64,000 bases of DNA, taken from Blattamonas nauphoetae (Eukaryota; Preaxostyla; Oxymonadida). The stretch lies in contig JARBJD010000140.1 of NCBI GenBank assembly GCA_033064195.1, positions 62,001 through 126,000 of the forward strand. The letters run 5' to 3'. The notes under the pieces are model-generated. The model was not told the origin of the DNA. It worked only from the letters and a program-made list of their open reading frames with translations, and ran no database searches. This document shows positions 52,583 through 62,020 of the stretch, one piece after another. Positions within the stretch are counted from its first letter, which is position 1, and each line of letters begins with the position of its first letter. The translations under genes were made by a program, and so were the position numbers.

Positions 52583-55290
52583 TTAACGTTGAACAACAGC
52601 TTCTTTACAGAACGGACACGAGTTCTGCTCTTTCAGCCACTCACCAACACATTCTCTGTGGAAACGGTGGTGACAGGGAAGGATGATCAACGTCTCCCCA
52701 GGCTCATAGTCTGTCATGCAGATGCAGCAGCGGAGGAGAGTTGAATTATTGACGGATCGTTCAAGATGAACCTGTTGATATTGTTCTGTTCGCAAGCGGG
52801 CAATCTCATCCTGGGTGACTCCTCTCCTTCGAGGTCGATTGATGGCAGCCCTGACAGTGTGCATCATCATCTGAATGCCCCGAGCATCTCTTCTTCGTTC
52901 TTCTTCTTCCACCATCCGGAGGATCCCGTCATGGTTTCTCGTTCTCTCATCTGACTCATGCAAGGAGAGGACAGATCTGTTGATGTATTCACGCCTCCGA
53001 GTGATGTTATCTGTTTCACGTTGGATGTAATCATTGAGAGCTGTCAAACGAGCGGCGTTGTCTCTGTCGATTGTTTCAAGTTCCAGTTCGATGGCTCTGC
53101 CATCTCGTCGAACAAGGTCTTGCTGCCGTCTCTCTTCCATAGCATATCCACGGATCAGTTGAGCATCCCGCGCTCGGACTGCTGTATTCTGAGCCCATTC
53201 AGCCCGGAGAACTTCAATGTGCTGGTTTGCGATGAAATGACGAGCAAGTCGCCGCCTCTCTGCCATGCTTTCGGGAAGGACAGGAATAGCTATATCGAGC
53301 AATCCATCGTTGATGAAATTTGTGATGGCTTCTTCAGTAACATCATTCTGGATCTGTGTCCGATTGAGATTGAGTTGCTGCTGATTTTCAGTGACGTCAG
53401 GGACCTCATCCGAAGGCCTAACACCAAAGCGATTGAAGAAGTCTTGTTCTTGTTGTTCTTCATCATACTGTTGTGTAACGAGTTCTGCCCCCAGAGCAGT
53501 CACATCATCCAAGCACATTCGCCGCTGTTCTTCCAAAAGTCTGATTTCCTCGTCCAGCTGATTCAGTTGTCTGAGGCGGATATTGTGATGATGTTGAAAT
53601 AAAGTCTTTCGATGTTGAGTGTTTCTGACCAGAATGCGCATTTCTCTGAACTCTGGAAGCGATTTAAGGGTTTCTCGTGGCGGGTGAGGTGCGGGGGCTG
53701 GCTCAGCTCGTTCCTCCTGGTTAGGCCCATGGTGAGTTGCTGTTGCTGGTGCCGGAGCAGTTTGCCAGGTTGCTGGCCGTTGGATTTGGGTTGCTGTGAG
53801 ACGTGGATGTGCAGGAGATGCATTTATCAAGGTCGGAGCGTTTGGGGTTGGATGGGATGATCTGGAAAGAGGTTGATTCTGCAAAAGATGTTGATTCGGC
53901 AAAAGAGGCCGATTCTGTGAAAGAGGGAGTGGCCGAATGTTGGGAGGGAAGGTAATTGTCCCGAGTCCTTTCTGGGCCCGTGGGTTCATCTGGGCGATGT
54001 ACGGATGGTTAAGTGCGTCATGTGCTGTGATCCGTGCGTTGGGATCTGGCTCCAGCAGACGTGAGAGAATATCTCGGAAGCCGGGGGACATTGTCCGATG
54101 GGGAGCAGGAAAGTATGTTTTTCTGGAAGGGGATGAGATGACGATATGACTCAAAGAACGGCATACGACGAGTTCGGTTCATCGCCGCGTGGAAATGGGT
54201 GCTTGTGCTCGAATATCTGGTAGAGTAAGACTCCAATTGCCCACATATCTGTGTAAAATCCAAACGGACCCTCGGAAGAGTCGAGTTCAGGAGGCTTGGA
54301 GAATTATTGAGTTCAGGATACACACCATATCAAAGGCTGTCCTGAATTGCATGAAGAATAAAATAGCCAAACATTCCAAGGGATTTTGTTGGGAGTAAGC
54401 GAAATTTTTCAAGATTGGATAGGAAATCCATTCCGCCAACCTTCACAACGAAGAGATGTTGACTGGAATCAAAATGGAATGCAATTGCAGTCGGTGTGAG
54501 GTTTCTAGGGAAAAATAAGTGGAGAAGATGACCAAACAAGTGGACAATTCCTCGAGAGTGTATACTGTCAACGAATGTCACTGAAAGGATCAGGAGATGA
54601 AGAGAGATACGAAGTTGATAGAGAATTGTCTGGATCGTCGGCTCTTGGACTAAAGCAGTTTCATCAGCACAAATATGTTCAAATGACTAAAGAGATTGTA
54701 AAGTGCACAGAAACGGACACCTTGTCTGACGGATATTCGAAGAACGTGAGAACTGTGTGTTCATTCTTGGATATTGTGTTGACTTTAGTGTAGAAATGAT
54801 GTTTAATTCCTAATCTAAGAAGAATATTCAAGGAGAAGAATGAACTTCTCGAATGAGTCCACCATTGCGTACGCAATATTGAATGGTGAATCTTTCTCAG
54901 TGATTAAGCCCCTCTCGAGAACATGAGTTGTATTGTGCTCAACAATAAATGAACTGAACAAGATAATCGTTGAATATGAATCATACTTCTGATTTCCACG
55001 CTCCACGTCTGAAACGATGAATGTGAGAATGACAAAAACAACGAAATGAATACCTTCACGTTTAAGAATCTGATAAATAATGAAATAAAAGAAGATTAAC
55101 CGTATAATTTAATGATCCAAAGAGCTCTCCTTCATCCATTTCATGAAGAAACACAAAGCCCCCATAAGAAAAAAATAAGAGTTTTTTCAACCCTAATTCA
55201 ACCTCGATTAATGGGACTTTATCACAAGCTGAAACAAAAGGAGTAATAATATCAAAGAAAGATTATGATAAACAATGATGACATCTTCAG
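52583..55290 (-). CDS. Pseudokinase fused to a coiled coil and C-terminal RING-H2 finger
   Basis: Multi-exon gene; upstream start unresolved near 55290. Exon words: SYGGFVFLHEMDEGELFGSL (glycine-loop region); introns 55070-55100 and 55009-55053; FEKFILLLEY (hinge); and TILYQLRISLHLLILSV. SIHSRGIVH comes next, joined across the 33-bp intron 54505-54537 to LNLTPTAIAF. The HRD position therefore reads HLN, so the catalytic Asp is absent. VVKVGGMDFLSN stands where DFG should be. After another intron comes PPELDSSEGPFGFYTDMWAI, then intron 54123-54169 and SPGFRDILSRLLEPDPNARI, ending the C-lobe. A Pro-rich linker and ~200 coiled-coil residues follow. The RING-H2 at the end is CCICMTDYEPGETLIILPCH, HRFHRECVGEWL, CPFC. 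A RING finger implies E3 ubiquitin-ligase activity; the pseudokinase may regulate it (inference). Confidence 0.72.
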
Positions 55291-55359
55291 AAAAATAAAA
55301 CGAACGAATGTGAAGATAAATGAAGAACGAGATTAAGAACAGGACAGGCTTGTAGCTGT

Positions 55360-58300
55360 TCACAACCAGCTTTCAATCTCAACAACTTGTTGGAGAACAA
55401 TGTCCATAGAAGGTCGCATTGTGGGATTTATCTGCCAACATTGTCTGAGAAGCGAAGAAAGTTGGAGCGGGAGACTAGAATCCGGGGAGAGGATAAACGA
55501 ATCGATTGTAATTAATTGAGCTGTGTCTTCCGAGGGAGTTGGAGCCACGAGCGAGAAGGACGACCGTGGAGACAACGAAGATGTCGTGGACATGTTGACT
55601 CGATCGGGAAGACGAGATGAGAAGAGTTGATGGAGGACGATTCCAAATGAAAACACGTCTGTTTTACAAGTGATTTGGGTACATCCAAAGAATTGCTCTG
55701 GCGATTGGTAGTTTGAGAAGCGTAAGAGAGATTCTTTTTGGGTGGATTGTGAGCGAATATTTTTGTTAGGTTTTATGTCGTGAACAAGACAACACACAGG
55801 ACATTGGCAGAGAGGCCGTAATTGCGACGAAGAGGTAGTCTGAACAGATGCCATCTGGTGGAACGATGACGCGCCAGGCGGAATAGACGAGCTGATCCCA
55901 CCCAACAGAGGTCCATTGATAGAGAGGGCATCGTTCGACGTTGCTCCCTGATTGTTCGTCTGGGCGGATGAGAACGATGACCCGAGCATGTTCGAGATCG
56001 TGTTCGATGCCGCCACGTTTATGGGACCGTCGTCATCCAGAACGGCGTATTCTCGACGGGCAATTGAGAAATGGCGACGCCATGAACGAGGGTGTTGATG
56101 ACCCTGGTGTTCCCCTTCACTGGAAGAGTTCGCGTAGAGGGATGGAGTGTTGGTTCGATCTTGAACGGTTGCAGGAGGTGTTGCGATGACAATGGCGTTT
56201 CCGAAGTCACAGAGCTTTGCGTTGAGATGGGAGTCGACGAGGATGTTGTTTGGATTGATGTCAGAGTGGATGATTTGAGGTTCGAGTGAATGAAGATAAG
56301 ATAATCCACGTGCAATTTGGATAGCGATCGACAGACGCGATGAAGTATTAATTGACGGAAGGTTCGAGTTTTTGGGCGACATGGAGGGGAGGAGGGTGAG
56401 GGAGGGATTTGTGAATTGTTGAGTCAGAGAAGGCACAGACGACTGAGCATGTTGAGAAGCAGCGAGAATATCCGCAAGTGAATACTGAAGATACTCCATA
56501 ACCAACATTTCTCGGTTCATTTTCAGGTCAGTCACAGTTCCGTACAGCGTCACGATGCTTGGATGAGTCAACGACTTCATCAATCTCCCTTCTGTGATGA
56601 GCTTCGAAGCCTTCTTATCGAAGTCTCCGGAACTCTCAGCGGCTTTGTCCGATTTCACATGGCGAGTGTTGGACAGACGAGAGAATTGATGCCCAGACGA
56701 AATGGTGTTTCGAGCTGCACGAGACGAGAATGTTGAATACCCAGGCGAGGTTCCACTTGCCTGGATGAGATTCTGGAGGGATCCGTTCCTTTGTTCCGTT
56801 GGTTCGTTCTGCGTGACGGGGAAGTGGCGTGGTTGAGGGGCAGTGAAAGACGGGTTGAGCTCATCGTTTTCATCGATGATGGAATCTTCAGAGATGTGTT
56901 GACTCTGGTCTGTTGAGTCGTCTTGCAGACTTCGTGTGTCTGAGTCCCGTCCAGCCATCTCCACGGCCTTCACAGCAACCTCGATTCCATTCCAATCTGC
57001 AAGAAACACTTCCGCGTCCGCGCCGCGTGCAATTTGGGAGATGTAGCGGACTGTGCTTCCTCGAATGGTCCAACTCTTCTCCATTTCGGCAAACAGTGAT
57101 TGTTGGAGAGTTCTGAGAGTCGCAGCATCATTCTCCTCCTTCCGCTGTTTCGATCTCTTGCGATATCTCGTTCCAAGCAGAACGACAATTGCGACAACCA
57201 CGCAAAGGACGAAGGTAGCTCCAAACACAACTGTCCATATCGGGAACTCTTTCCGTCCCGGCGAAGGGGTGCTGAATTGAAAAGCAGCAGACGTGTATGA
57301 GTGGTTGTACATGATAATGAGTTTGTACGGATACACTTGTGAGCGGGCATTGGATACGCTGCTTGTCATTCGTGGTTCGGTCTTGGTGATAGTTAGTGGA
57401 TGGGATCTTTTGATGGTTTTTTGGGAATCTGGGAAGGAAAGTGCCTGCCCAACTGTGTCGGAGGGGATGCCTGTGAGGTTATCAGTGTCTTGGTTCTTGA
57501 GAGTGAGAAGGAACTTGATCTCTTCTGACTTTGTGCAAACATAAGAAATGTTTTGGATTGTCGGGAGGACAACTGTCCATCTGTTTTGAGAGTTTGCTGA
57601 TGGCGCAGTATTTGATAGCTGGCTTTCCTTCAGAATTAGATGAGTGTCGAGAGTAGTCATGTCAAACGACGAGCAGTCGATGTCGTTGAGGAATCTGTCA
57701 CGAGGAACAAATGCCCCGATATAGAACGTTGGATTGGCTTCGTTTTTGATGGTTTCAATTCCTTGGTGTCCTTGCTTGGCTAAGAAATCATTCGCATCCC
57801 GTTTTGAGACCTGTTTGAGTTCTTGCGTGATCTTGAACGAACGTGGGTTTGGATTGGATGGAACAAAATTAAGTTCACGAACAAAAAGAGGAGTTACAAT
57901 CGTTTGAGGTGTGTCTGGTGGTCCAGAAACGTTCACAGGAAAACGAGGAGAGAAGCGCTGATGGAGTCGCGCATTGAGCACGACCGTCCCAGACTTGTTG
58001 AACATGGTCCGAACGGTGAAATAGCCGGACGAGATGGAGCATTTCGAAGTGAACTTGACCAAATCGGAGAAGTATTCTGTGTCTTGATAAAGATCGATTT
58101 CGATGAGATTGTGGGGGGTGTCGCCTTCGTCAGTGGATGGTTGGCAAAAAAGTGGTTCTTTTGTGACAGTAGAAAGATCAAACTCAACGAGAATTTCACG
58201 TCCCACTGTGAAAAACGTTGAGAAGGGAAGGATGAAGTGAGAATCAGGAATTGAGATTGGTGTTGGTTGGATGGAGAAAGGCTGGTAGATTCGCTTTTTC

Positions 58301-60102
58301 TCGTTTAAGTATGACGCAACAAAACAAAAATGACCAAATTCTGAGCCATTGATTGCGAGTTGGACACGCGATCGAGGGAAGAAGAAGTCACCGTTTGGCT
58401 GATTACTTTCGCATGATTTTGACAATGCTGTCCTTGGCATAAGAGAACTATCATGATGAATAAATGCATTCTCAGTGCAATCTGAAAGGGCCTTGGATGG
58501 AGGAGCTGTCGGATCAACAGGATAGAACACGATGGACAGATCTGCCAAGACATGTGTTGTACACTCAGCCAGGTTTGCATATCCATCGGTTAATTCAAAA
58601 AAGGACACAAGAGGCTTAGCAATGGTTGTGTTGAATTCTGACGGATGATCAACAGTCGGAGGAGGAAGTTGGAAGTATGAGTAAGTAAAGTCGATGGGAA
58701 GAGTGTTTGTGAAATGGATGTGAGGGTTTGATACGGATGAGACGATCGGAACTTCTTCACCATTAATTTGGAGTGCAATTGATGAGTGTTGCGAACTGTG
58801 GTTCGTGGGGGAGATGAGGCAGACAAGACATGTGGGTCTGAACTCAATAACAGAAGGAGGGGAATGTAATCCACGAGGAAAAATATGGTTGGGATGTTCG
58901 TCTTTTGAGAGACCGGCATCTGCGAAATAAAAATCTTGGGGAATAGTTGACAAAAGATGATTTGTTTGAGAATTCGGAATAAGTGATGTTGGTCCATAAT
59001 CAAGCATATTCACGAAAACTTCTGTCGTGACATTCACAAATGTGATCGCTTTTCCCCCAAATGGTTGAAGTGGGGCCCAATATGGAAATTTGGGCTGGTA
59101 GAGGAGTGGTTTGGCATGCTTATCTGTGAGTCTGTTGTTGTACTCATCACACATTGTGATGGGGAAGAAGAAAAGTTGATCAACAGGGACGTCAGCCAAT
59201 GGGAAAGTGTGAATATAGCTATTTCGAGCACTGACAGTTCCAGGTTGGATGACCAAGGCTGTGCTACTTTTCAATGTTTGTTCGTGTCCGGAGGCCTCCA
59301 ACGACTGAGAAATGATACTTGAAAGGACGATGGAGAACGAGGAGGCTTTTGTGTAATTTAGTTGAAAGGAATTGTTTGAAAGATGTTGAATGGACATCTT
59401 CTCAGCAGGAACTGTGCTTTCGAGAATCTCATCATATAAGACAAAATCAATCAATGAAAAGATATGGGAATTTTCGGGGACGGTATTCCCCATGTAATCT
59501 TTCAGTGTGACTGTGAATTGGACGTTTGAGCCTGCTTTCGTGAAAAGAGAGCTCTGTGATGGATCTGAAGTTGATGTAAGAACAGTTTCGATGACAGAGT
59601 ACAATGGGGGACTGAAGGTACTTTGCCAAGACTCTCCAACTGAGAAAGAGACACTGTCTTGTGTTTCTGATGAAGATGCCGGTGTGTAGATGAGTGTTAG
59701 AGTATAATCACCATATGGATACATCTCCTGTGTTGTTGGAGTGCGGAACGACGAAAATAGATCAATCGAGACGATCAGAGACGTCTGGACATCCGGATGA
59801 AATATGATTGAATCGATTGTACCCGAAAAACGAATCGAGGACGCTTGTGCGATGGAAATGAATTCAAGAGAAAACAATTGAAAAGAATCACTTGGCAAAA
59901 TCACCTTGTTCCCATCTTCATCCATCGGTTCAACGATCACTTGAACGAGGTGTGAATTCTTGGTGTCTGGAACATATATCTCGGTGAGTTTTGGCCAACA
60001 GACGATCGTTTTGGTTGGAGAGAAAGGGAGTTCGCCTGTAGATATCTGAGAGCAACCTTCAATCGACGGCAGATGAAATGTGATGATTAGGATCCAACAC
60101 AT
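55360..60102 (-). CDS. Receptor-like protein kinase with large Ig/filamin-like ectodomain
   Basis: 1,580 residues in one exon. The N-terminal hydrophobic segment MCWILIITFHLPSIEGCSQI is probably a signal peptide. About 950 extracellular residues follow, with repeated beta-sandwich words (GDYTLTLIYTPASS, TLKDYMGNTVPENS, VTMCDEYNNRLTDKH-like), typical of filamin/Ig-type modules. The membrane helix is WTVVFGATFVLCVVVAIVVL, followed by GTRYRKRSKQRK. The kinase domain has ARGADAEVF (glycine loop), IEVAVKAVEM (Lys), HSDINPNNILVD (catalytic Asp and Asn), LCDFGNAIV (DFG), and SPEQFFGC, with CKTDVFSFGIVLHQLF and LRQCWQINPTMRPSMDIVL. The signature is TKL/tyrosine-kinase-like. Activity seems possible although the loop glycines are poor. 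An ~80-residue insert lies before the activation segment end. Ligand unknown. Confidence 0.85.
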   Translation of the reverse strand: MCWILIITFHLPSIEGCSQISTGELPFSPTKTIVCWPKLTEIYVPDTKNSHLVQVIVEPMDEDGNKVILPSDSFQLFSLEFISIAQASSIRFSGTIDSIIFHPDVQTSLIVSIDLFSSFRTPTTQEMYPYGDYTLTLIYTPASSSETQDSVSFSVGESWQSTFSPPLYSVIETVLTSTSDPSQSSLFTKAGSNVQFTVTLKDYMGNTVPENSHIFSLIDFVLYDEILESTVPAEKMSIQHLSNNSFQLNYTKASSFSIVLSSIISQSLEASGHEQTLKSSTALVIQPGTVSARNSYIHTFPLADVPVDQLFFFPITMCDEYNNRLTDKHAKPLLYQPKFPYWAPLQPFGGKAITFVNVTTEVFVNMLDYGPTSLIPNSQTNHLLSTIPQDFYFADAGLSKDEHPNHIFPRGLHSPPSVIEFRPTCLVCLISPTNHSSQHSSIALQINGEEVPIVSSVSNPHIHFTNTLPIDFTYSYFQLPPPTVDHPSEFNTTIAKPLVSFFELTDGYANLAECTTHVLADLSIVFYPVDPTAPPSKALSDCTENAFIHHDSSLMPRTALSKSCESNQPNGDFFFPRSRVQLAINGSEFGHFCFVASYLNEKKRIYQPFSIQPTPISIPDSHFILPFSTFFTVGREILVEFDLSTVTKEPLFCQPSTDEGDTPHNLIEIDLYQDTEYFSDLVKFTSKCSISSGYFTVRTMFNKSGTVVLNARLHQRFSPRFPVNVSGPPDTPQTIVTPLFVRELNFVPSNPNPRSFKITQELKQVSKRDANDFLAKQGHQGIETIKNEANPTFYIGAFVPRDRFLNDIDCSSFDMTTLDTHLILKESQLSNTAPSANSQNRWTVVLPTIQNISYVCTKSEEIKFLLTLKNQDTDNLTGIPSDTVGQALSFPDSQKTIKRSHPLTITKTEPRMTSSVSNARSQVYPYKLIIMYNHSYTSAAFQFSTPSPGRKEFPIWTVVFGATFVLCVVVAIVVLLGTRYRKRSKQRKEENDAATLRTLQQSLFAEMEKSWTIRGSTVRYISQIARGADAEVFLADWNGIEVAVKAVEMAGRDSDTRSLQDDSTDQSQHISEDSIIDENDELNPSFTAPQPRHFPVTQNEPTEQRNGSLQNLIQASGTSPGYSTFSSRAARNTISSGHQFSRLSNTRHVKSDKAAESSGDFDKKASKLITEGRLMKSLTHPSIVTLYGTVTDLKMNREMLVMEYLQYSLADILAASQHAQSSVPSLTQQFTNPSLTLLPSMSPKNSNLPSINTSSRLSIAIQIARGLSYLHSLEPQIIHSDINPNNILVDSHLNAKLCDFGNAIVIATPPATVQDRTNTPSLYANSSSEGEHQGHQHPRSWRRHFSIARREYAVLDDDGPINVAASNTISNMLGSSFSSAQTNNQGATSNDALSINGPLLGGISSSIPPGASSFHQMASVQTTSSSQLRPLCQCPVCCLVHDIKPNKNIRSQSTQKESLLRFSNYQSPEQFFGCTQITCKTDVFSFGIVLHQLFSSRLPDRVNMSTTSSLSPRSSFSLVAPTPSEDTAQLITIDSFILSPDSSLPLQLSSLLRQCWQINPTMRPSMDIVLQQVVEIESWL

Positions 60103-60263
60103 TTGGTGTGATAGCTTGGTAGAAAGTTAAGAACAAAGGGGAAGCTATTTTAGAGTATAGTTATGCAAATGATTTGATGTAGAGGTCTGATATGGTCACA
60201 AAAAAGAAGAAGACCGAAAGTATTGCCCTTAATTCATTTCTTTGGTTGCGACTTTGCACTTCT

Positions 60264-60544
60264 ATGCAGGTCGACACAACTGACGAGTCAGAACACCCGG
60301 ATGATTTTTTAGGAAAGATTGAACTTCAAACTGATATTCATTCGGAGTTATCGCGAGATCAAAAGGCTCAATTCGACGTTTTTCCTCCCCTCTGACTTCA
60401 TTGGATTTTAAGCTCTTGCAAACCATTGTTGATGAAGAAAATGCTCGCCACAAAGCTGAAATGTCATCCCTCACCAAAACCCTCAACGCATTGAAAGAGA
60501 TCTCAGAAGCAAAAGCAAGAGCAAAAGCCAGCATTAAACCTTAA
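60264..60544 (+). CDS. Small coiled-coil protein, one intron
   Basis: ATG 60264 (MQVDTTDESEHPDDFLGKIE) or in-frame ATG 60192 with a Lys-rich leader. The 35-bp intron 60378-60412 joins LSRDQKAQFD to LLQTIVDEENARHKAEMSSL, ending KEISEAKARAKASIKP and TAA. About 80 residues of almost uninterrupted amphipathic helix. Not recognised. Confidence 0.6.
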
Positions 60545-60619
60545 GATAGTGTCTCTTCCTCACACCAATTTTCACTGTCCTTTTGCAAACTTCAGTACAG
60601 TTTTCTATGCTGAAGAGAG

Positions 60620-60850
60620 ATGAATGATTTATACACAAAACGCCATCAACAAACACAGTCAGATCCATCGTCACGACAAAGCGAGCAAGCGTTGAAACCA
60701 TTTTCAGCGGTGAATTCCGACGAGTTTGTGTTCACATTTCTACACGCTATCCATGAAAGTATACCAGGTCCACACAAATCTCAGTCTCTAAAGTCCCAGT
60801 TCTCTCGCTTCGTAAGTCTCATTTTATGCATTAAACAGCGTCTCTTGTAA
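60620..60850 (+). CDS. Small hypothetical protein, possible 27-bp in-frame intron
   Basis: 76 open residues starting MNDLYTKRHQQTQSDPSSRQ, with SDEFVFTFLHAIHESIPGPH. Near the end, a perfect GTAAGT donor at 60812 and TTAAACAG acceptor at 60838 bound 27 bp, a multiple of three with no stop, so retained and spliced forms differ by nine residues. The spliced form ends FSRFRLL. It lies downstream of the small coiled-coil gene on the same strand. Function unknown. Confidence 0.45.
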   Translation: MNDLYTKRHQQTQSDPSSRQSEQALKPFSAVNSDEFVFTFLHAIHESIPGPHKSQSLKSQFSRFVSLILCIKQRLL

Positions 60851-60944
60851 TTACTGAGATCAGATCTCATAATTCAATTAAATTAATCGTTCATAGAGTG
60901 TGAAATGAAAGAAAGACTCCTTGAAAAGAAAATCAAGTCCAATA

Positions 60945-61840
60945 TCACTTGTTAAGCAGTGCAATAAAGAGATCCTTAAGTGCAGCTGACTCCTCATGAT
61001 TAAGTTGCTTCGTGAAAGAATCATCAAGGCTTAAAATAAGATTAACATCATTGTCTGTCAGAACATCTAGAGCTCTCCTGCTATCTCCGATTTGATGAGC
61101 TCTTGTCTTGAATTTTGTGATGATAGTTTGCAGCTGTGATAGACGTGATTGTACTGGAGCTTCTTCGGTTTCAATTTCTCGAACATGACATTCATGGATA
61201 ATGCTCTTAGGAAGATCCTGCGACATTCCTAAACTTCTTAAGTTTTGAAGAATTGCTAATGCAAGCTGGGGGTATGCAATCAGAAGAGAACGCGCTGCCT
61301 CAGGATCATGTAGCATGTATGTTCTGAATTGTTCAATCTGTGCAAGTCGCTCCTCTGAAGTGAATTGATTCTGCAAAATTATTTCGATTTCCTGACTGGT
61401 TTGAACAGGAAGTGCATTGGTAACAGCGATACGTGCTGGTTGTGGGGCGATTGGCTGATAGAGAGGTTCCGGTTCAATTTCCATCACCGGCGGCCGATTG
61501 ATTGGTGGCATATTTGAGGATGGTTGTTTTCGTTCAGGAATGGACACCTTCAATTCACGATCTTTGAAGCGAAATCTATTGACTTGTGGAGAGAGATGAG
61601 AAATAATCTGCCTAACGGTGTTTAATGGCTTCTGCTTGAGATTTATCATCTTGATAGGTACAAAACGCAAAGTTTTTCTGGTCAGTCGAGACAAATCTTG
61701 ATGAAAACCACAGTATTAAAGGAACAAGAGGAAAAAACTTGAAGTCTGTGATCTCTCCAAATTGTTGAAACAAGTCCCGTAATTCCTGTTCAGTTGTCTT
61801 TTGAGAGAAACCACCAACTAAAGAAACGATAAATATAGGG
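60945..61840 (-). CDS. CstF-64-like mRNA 3'-end processing protein (RRM, hinge, C-terminal helices)
   Basis: Spliced reading: SLVGGFSQKTTEQELRDLFQ with FGEITDF (RNP2 side); intron 61697-61738 (42 bp); KFVSTDQKNFAFCTYQDDKS (RNP1 = NFAFCTY); intron 61583-61616 (34 bp); then NRFRFKDRELKVSIPERKQ. That is a complete RRM. Downstream, RLAQIEQFRTYMLHDPEAAR and SLLIAYPQLALAILQNLRSL match the CstF-64 hinge (..QMK.....NSPQEAR..LL.NPQLAYALLQ). The last helices (LTDNDVNLILSLDDSFTKQL, AALKDLFIALLNK) match its C-terminal domain. CstF-64 binds the GU-rich element downstream of polyadenylation sites. The start lies upstream of about 61840 and may reach the opposite-strand sirtuin start; not fixed. Confidence 0.78.
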
Positions 61841-62020
61841 ACAAATCATACTATAGACTGTCATCAGAGTGTGAGAAGTGGAGTGCGATGTGAAGTGGGT
61901 GCAGGACTACAAATAGAAAATAATGAAAAATAATCAACAGAAGAATAACAAAGTTGTGAAAAAAGATGGAAACAAGCAAAACTTACCTGTGAAGACTTGA
62001 TCCCTCCCACCACATAAAAA
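61841..62020. promoter_or_regulatory. Head-to-head region between CstF-64-like and sirtuin genes
   Basis: The sirtuin ATG is at 62021 and minus-strand exon-like sequence of the CstF-64-like gene with a GTAAGT donor (minus strand, 61984-61989) lies just before it. The two 5' regions must overlap or share a promoter. No motif recognised. Confidence 0.35.

Noticed and set aside
60945-61694. A 249-residue protein starting MSRLTRKTLRF
   Set aside because: Its first ~40 residues are read from the wrong frame across two introns. Splicing gives a full RRM in continuity with the same C-terminal part.
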